Source of the DNA: Siphlonurus alternatus
Lineage: Eukaryota > Arthropoda > Insecta > Ephemeroptera > Siphlonuridae
NCBI GenBank assembly: GCA_949825025.1
Contig: OX463784.1
Location: 19,400,761-19,464,760 of the forward strand
Reading direction: 5' to 3'
DNA length: 64,000 bases
The position numbers and the translations under genes were made by a program. The notes below the pieces were generated by a model. The model did no database searches, had not been told where the DNA came from, and saw nothing but the letters and a program-made list of their open reading frames with translations. How positions within the stretch are numbered: position 1 is the first letter of the stretch; the number at the start of each line of letters is the position of its first letter. Of this stretch, positions 61,504-64,000 are shown piece after piece.

Positions 61504-61819
61504 ATGGTTTCAGTGATAAATACAGTTGATACGGGCCATGAAGACATGATTCACGATGCTAAAATGGACTATTGTGGTATCAGGCTGGCTACATGTTCTT
61601 CTGATCAGTCTGTGAAAGTTTACGATGTTCGGAATGGGACCCAAACTTTGATTGCTGATTTAAGAGGCCACGAAGGCCCTGTTTGGCAGCTAGCTTGGGC
61701 CCATCCAAAGTTTGGTAACTTACTTGCCTCATGCTCGTATGACCGTAAAGTTATCATCTGGAAAGAAACTAACGACAAATGGATTAAGTTTTATGAATAC
61801 AGCAATCATGAATCTTCAG
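61504..61819 (+). CDS. SEC13: SEC13 homologue, exon 1 (start codon to phase-1 donor)
   Basis: Exon 1 encodes residues 1-105 plus one base of codon 106 of a WD40 protein that I recognise as SEC13. SEC13 is an open six-bladed beta-propeller. With SEC31 it forms the outer cage of COPII vesicles, and it is also part of the Y complex of the nuclear pore and of GATOR2. The frame opens [20 protein letters not shown]. Blade 1 covers about residues 14-42 with the ATCSSD...VKVYDV pattern, and blade 2 about 54-88 with [14 protein letters not shown] and [15 protein letters not shown]. The start fits because family members begin MVSV and the context is AAAACATGG. The exon closes at TCAG with GT at 61820. 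The open frame continues into the intron to a stop at 61866, but that extension is not SEC13-like. Seen: sequence and splice sites. Known: family role. Confidence 0.95.
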
Positions 61820-62117
61820 GTATGATAATATCTCCCTCCTTTTACCGGTATCATGCACTGCAGTAGATATTCTATAAGTTACTGAGCTACTTAATTATCG
61901 CTCTCATAAGTATTTTATTTAAAAATCAGTACTTTAAACCTGTAATTAATATTGCCTTTTACATTTGAAAATGACACTTTCACTCGCACATAAATGACAT
62001 GATATGTATGCATATGCATATACATATGCATACTGTATGATGCACAAATGTATTATTTTCTTTTGTTTAAATTTACTCTGAGGAAAGCTGACACACGGAT
62101 ATGTCCTACTATTACAG

Positions 62118-62251
62118 TAAACAGCGTGAGCTGGGCGCCCCATGAATTTGGTCTGATGCTCTGCTGCGGAAGTTCTGACGGCTCCGTCTCCATCCTCAGC
62201 AGTACCGGCTCAGGACACTGGGACGCAAAGAAAATCGTCAACGCTCACACG
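62118..62251 (+). CDS. SEC13: SEC13 homologue, exon 2 (partial gene, continues beyond window)
   Basis: The exon follows TTACAG at 62112-62117. Joining G (61819) to TA (62118-62119) gives Val106, followed by NSVSWAPHEFGLML and CCGSSDGSVSILSS, which is blade 3 of the SEC13 propeller, then KKIVNAHT. It ends in phase 0 at 62251 before the donor GTAACA. Exons 1 and 2 together give 150 residues, a little under half of the usual length of about 320, so blades 4-6 must lie to the right of this window. Intron 1 is 298 bp. I searched 62252-64000 for the expected next segment after NAHT (family pattern IGVNAVSWAP) and did not see it, so intron 2 is longer than 1.7 kb. No frameshift or premature stop is seen. 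Confidence 0.94.
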
Positions 62252-62686
62252 GTAACAAAGCCCTCTGAAATGTTTCATGCAAGACAATATTAAACGAGAT
62301 GGTGCGACATGAGTGCTTGTATATCTGTAAAGCTAAGCCACAATTGGAATTTGGAAATTTATTCCGACTTTGCCTTCAAGGGTGCAATTTAAGAATGAAG
62401 ATAACCAGGTTTCTTGATAGCCACAGTTAGCATCAGAACATTAATTAGTGACATTCAACACAATTAGTGAGAAACCTGGAACTGTCTTGGTCTACGCCGG
62501 TCATGGACACATTAAATATACGCCGGAACTTTTCCATGAGTCAATGTATTTAGTGATATCACCAACATAGCGCTAACTAAACCTACTTCGGTTGATGTAT
62601 TTTAAGTGAAACATATGATTCATGACGGCACTAATATAACAAATGCAATAAGCAAGGCTGCAGTTTAAATTTTTTACTCCACTGAC

Positions 62687-63361
62687 CAGTAGCGTAGCCA
62701 GGATTTGCCCAAGGGGGGGGGTTCTTCAGGAGAAAGATTGAGAACAGCCCACTGGGGAGTTTGGGGGGCGTAGCCCCCCAATAGCCCGCCGCAGGCGCAA
62801 TTTTTTTTAAGGACACGCCCCTTTTTTAGGGTAAAATCATGAAAAAATACTATTATATTAGAAAATAAAATATATGGCCTGATGCAATTTTTTTAACATT
62901 TTATATTTTTTTCACCCTATTTTTCAATTTCTTTTCAATACATGCGTAATAAATAAAGCTTTGAGTAAATCATTTTAATAAATCAAGAAATTCATGTAAC
63001 TGCTTTTACAGTATATTATTTTTATAGAATCAGTGTACGTGTCATTTAATTGAATTTTATTTTTAAAATTTATTTTTAATAATCCAAGTTCACATCATTA
63101 AGATATTGTAAAAAAAAAATAATAAAAAAGTGAATTGCTTCTCTTATTTTTGTTAAATTTTGTCACCGCGTGGAGCAACCAATTAAATGAAAGTGCAGCA
63201 CACGTGAGAGCGTTTTAATTTATACAATTGTGTAGTTATATGCATACAGTTTGTAAGGGAAATAAAATAATTATTTATGAGTCGCACTTTTTCCTGTTAA
63301 AATTAGAAACTAACTTATAATTTGTACCCCCCCCCCCCCCCCCCCCCTGGCTACGCCACTG
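62687..63361. mobile_element. hAT-type non-autonomous element with perfect 8-bp target duplication
   Basis: The left end reads CAGTAGCGTAGCCAGG and the right end is the reverse complement of CAGTGGCGTAGCCAGG. The 8-bp sequence CCACTGAC lies directly outside both ends (62679-62686 and 63362-63369). An 8-bp duplication and ends starting CAG are the signature of the hAT superfamily. The element is 675 bp with no transposase frame. Its inside is mostly AT-rich, with a G run near the left end, a GC-rich patch at about 62750-62820 and a C run of about 22 at the right end. It lies in intron 2 of SEC13. Confidence 0.9.
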
Positions 63362-63542
63362 CCACTGACAGGCGTACATACATTGATTGGTTGTAATAAA
63401 ATATTTTGCAGAGTCTATATTGCTTAGATGAGTTTTCAAGGGTCAATAGTTGATTTTTTAAGCATTAACGATTAATCTCAGTTACTGCTGGAGTAAAAAA
63501 ATGTTTCCCTGCAAAAGAATCGAGTGAAATACATTTTATAAA

Positions 63543-63657
63543 ATTGAGAATGTTCTAAAACTCAATTGCTTATGGTTTGAGCGAATTTATGGTAGTCTTG
63601 CAGTTTTCTTACAACAGCTCCATTTCCGGTTTCCGTCCATAAGGCCAATGTTAAACT
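63543..63657 (+). repeat. Dispersed repeat, copy 2 (mate at 41741-41870)
   Basis: It shares the stretch GAATGTTCTAAAACT, then a diverged middle, then TTTTCTTACAACAGCTCCAT followed by TTCCGATTTCC or TTCCGGTTTCC, with the segment near 41.8 kb in the same orientation. No terminal structure is visible, so the class is unknown. Confidence 0.65.
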
Positions 63658-63659
63658 TG

Positions 63660-63768
63660 GATTGTTGCCATATCTCTGTCCTTACCCATCTCACTTATTT
63701 CCTTTCTTAGGCACCTGGAGAGTGCATTGTTGCCATATCTCTGTCCTTACCCATTTCACTTATTAAAA
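63660..63768 (+). repeat. Local direct duplication of about 43 bp
   Basis: The segment starting ATTGTTGCCATATCTCTGTC occurs twice, at about 63660-63702 and 63726-63768, with one or two differences. The intervening 23 bases include TTTCTTAGGCACCTGG. Confidence 0.8.
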
Positions 63769-64000
63769 AGTCTCAAAACGTTTTAACGAGCCGATTTTTT
63801 TTAATTAAGGTTTTAGTTTGTCCCTCCACATGGGAAAGTCCTATGCTGAAAATTAAATAAATCAATTAAAAAAAATCGTCTCGTTAAATTGTTTTGTAAT
63901 TTTTTCTATGGCTTTTAGGCATTATAGTATCTGCCCCTCAAAAAAATTTCAGAATATTTGTGAATTTGCTAAGGTTTACATGTTAATCAAATGGAGCTTA
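63769..64000. mobile_element. Family C (TTAA-type palindromic element), truncated by window end
   Basis: It matches the interior and right arm of the element at 32310-32694: AACGAGCCGATTTTTT, the AAAGTCCTATGCTGAAAATT centre, CTTTTAGGCA and GAATTTGCTAAGGTTTACAT. The left arm is missing or replaced to the left of about 63769. The right end would lie just beyond 64000. Confidence 0.75.

Larger units (their letters stand above)
62252..64000 (+). other. SEC13 intron 2 (incomplete)
   Basis: This is noncoding DNA following the exon 2 donor. It holds a hAT-type element (62687-63361), a dispersed repeat also present near 41.8 kb (63543-63657), a local 43-bp direct duplication (63660-63768) and the right part of a family C palindromic element running off the edge. 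The stretch 62252-62678 shows nothing recognisable. Confidence 0.75.

Noticed and set aside
63705..63735. Third SEC13 exon after TTTCTTAG at about 63710
   Set aside because: The translation (APGECIVA...) does not match the expected SEC13 continuation, and the segment belongs to a local duplication.

Overview
This is a eukaryotic, strongly AT-rich, repeat-dense stretch. I read it as intergenic and intronic DNA of an invertebrate, most likely an arthropod. The reasons are an intron-containing SEC13 homologue that looks insect-like, SINEs with 5S rRNA-derived and tRNA-derived heads, and many short non-autonomous DNA transposons. The exact taxon cannot be read from the window. I see no prokaryotic gene organisation.

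The only protein-coding gene I can support is the 5' part of SEC13 on the + strand: exon 1 at 61504-61819 and exon 2 at 62118-62251. It has canonical GT/AG splice sites and runs off the right edge. Everything from 1 to about 61,400 lacks any open frame I would call a gene. The short open frames there are shadows of microsatellites, SINEs or palindromic transposons.

The rest of the window is a catalogue of miniature transposons. The dominant one, family A, has 12 copies of about 310-328 bp. Its arms are nearly perfect inverted repeats around a short asymmetric core, and each arm carries a TGACGTCA-like site. In 11 of 12 copies the ends are TGG/CCA or close variants lying between AA and TT, with no target duplication. 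One copy nested inside another restores the interrupted copy exactly, which supports insertion without duplication. I also see: family B (AGGCGGATTCA ends, TAA/TTA flanks, 7 copies); TTAA-flanked families C, D and K; TA-flanked families E and F; TWA-flanked single elements (H and those at 27309, 38927 and 48363); a long-TIR element (L) with a 9-bp duplication; and a hAT-type element with a perfect 8-bp duplication inside SEC13 intron 2.

Nesting and abutment are frequent: L contains A which contains another A (39.9-41.0 kb); E contains I which contains B (57.0-57.9 kb); H, B and C lie end to end (31.8-32.7 kb). SINEs form a second layer. A shared internal body (around CCCTCAGTCAC) is found behind a 5S rRNA-like head in some copies and a tRNA-like head in another. 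Simple repeats include a roughly 386-bp TTCTA array, long CT and GA tracts, an AAAT-type SINE tail and many A/T runs.
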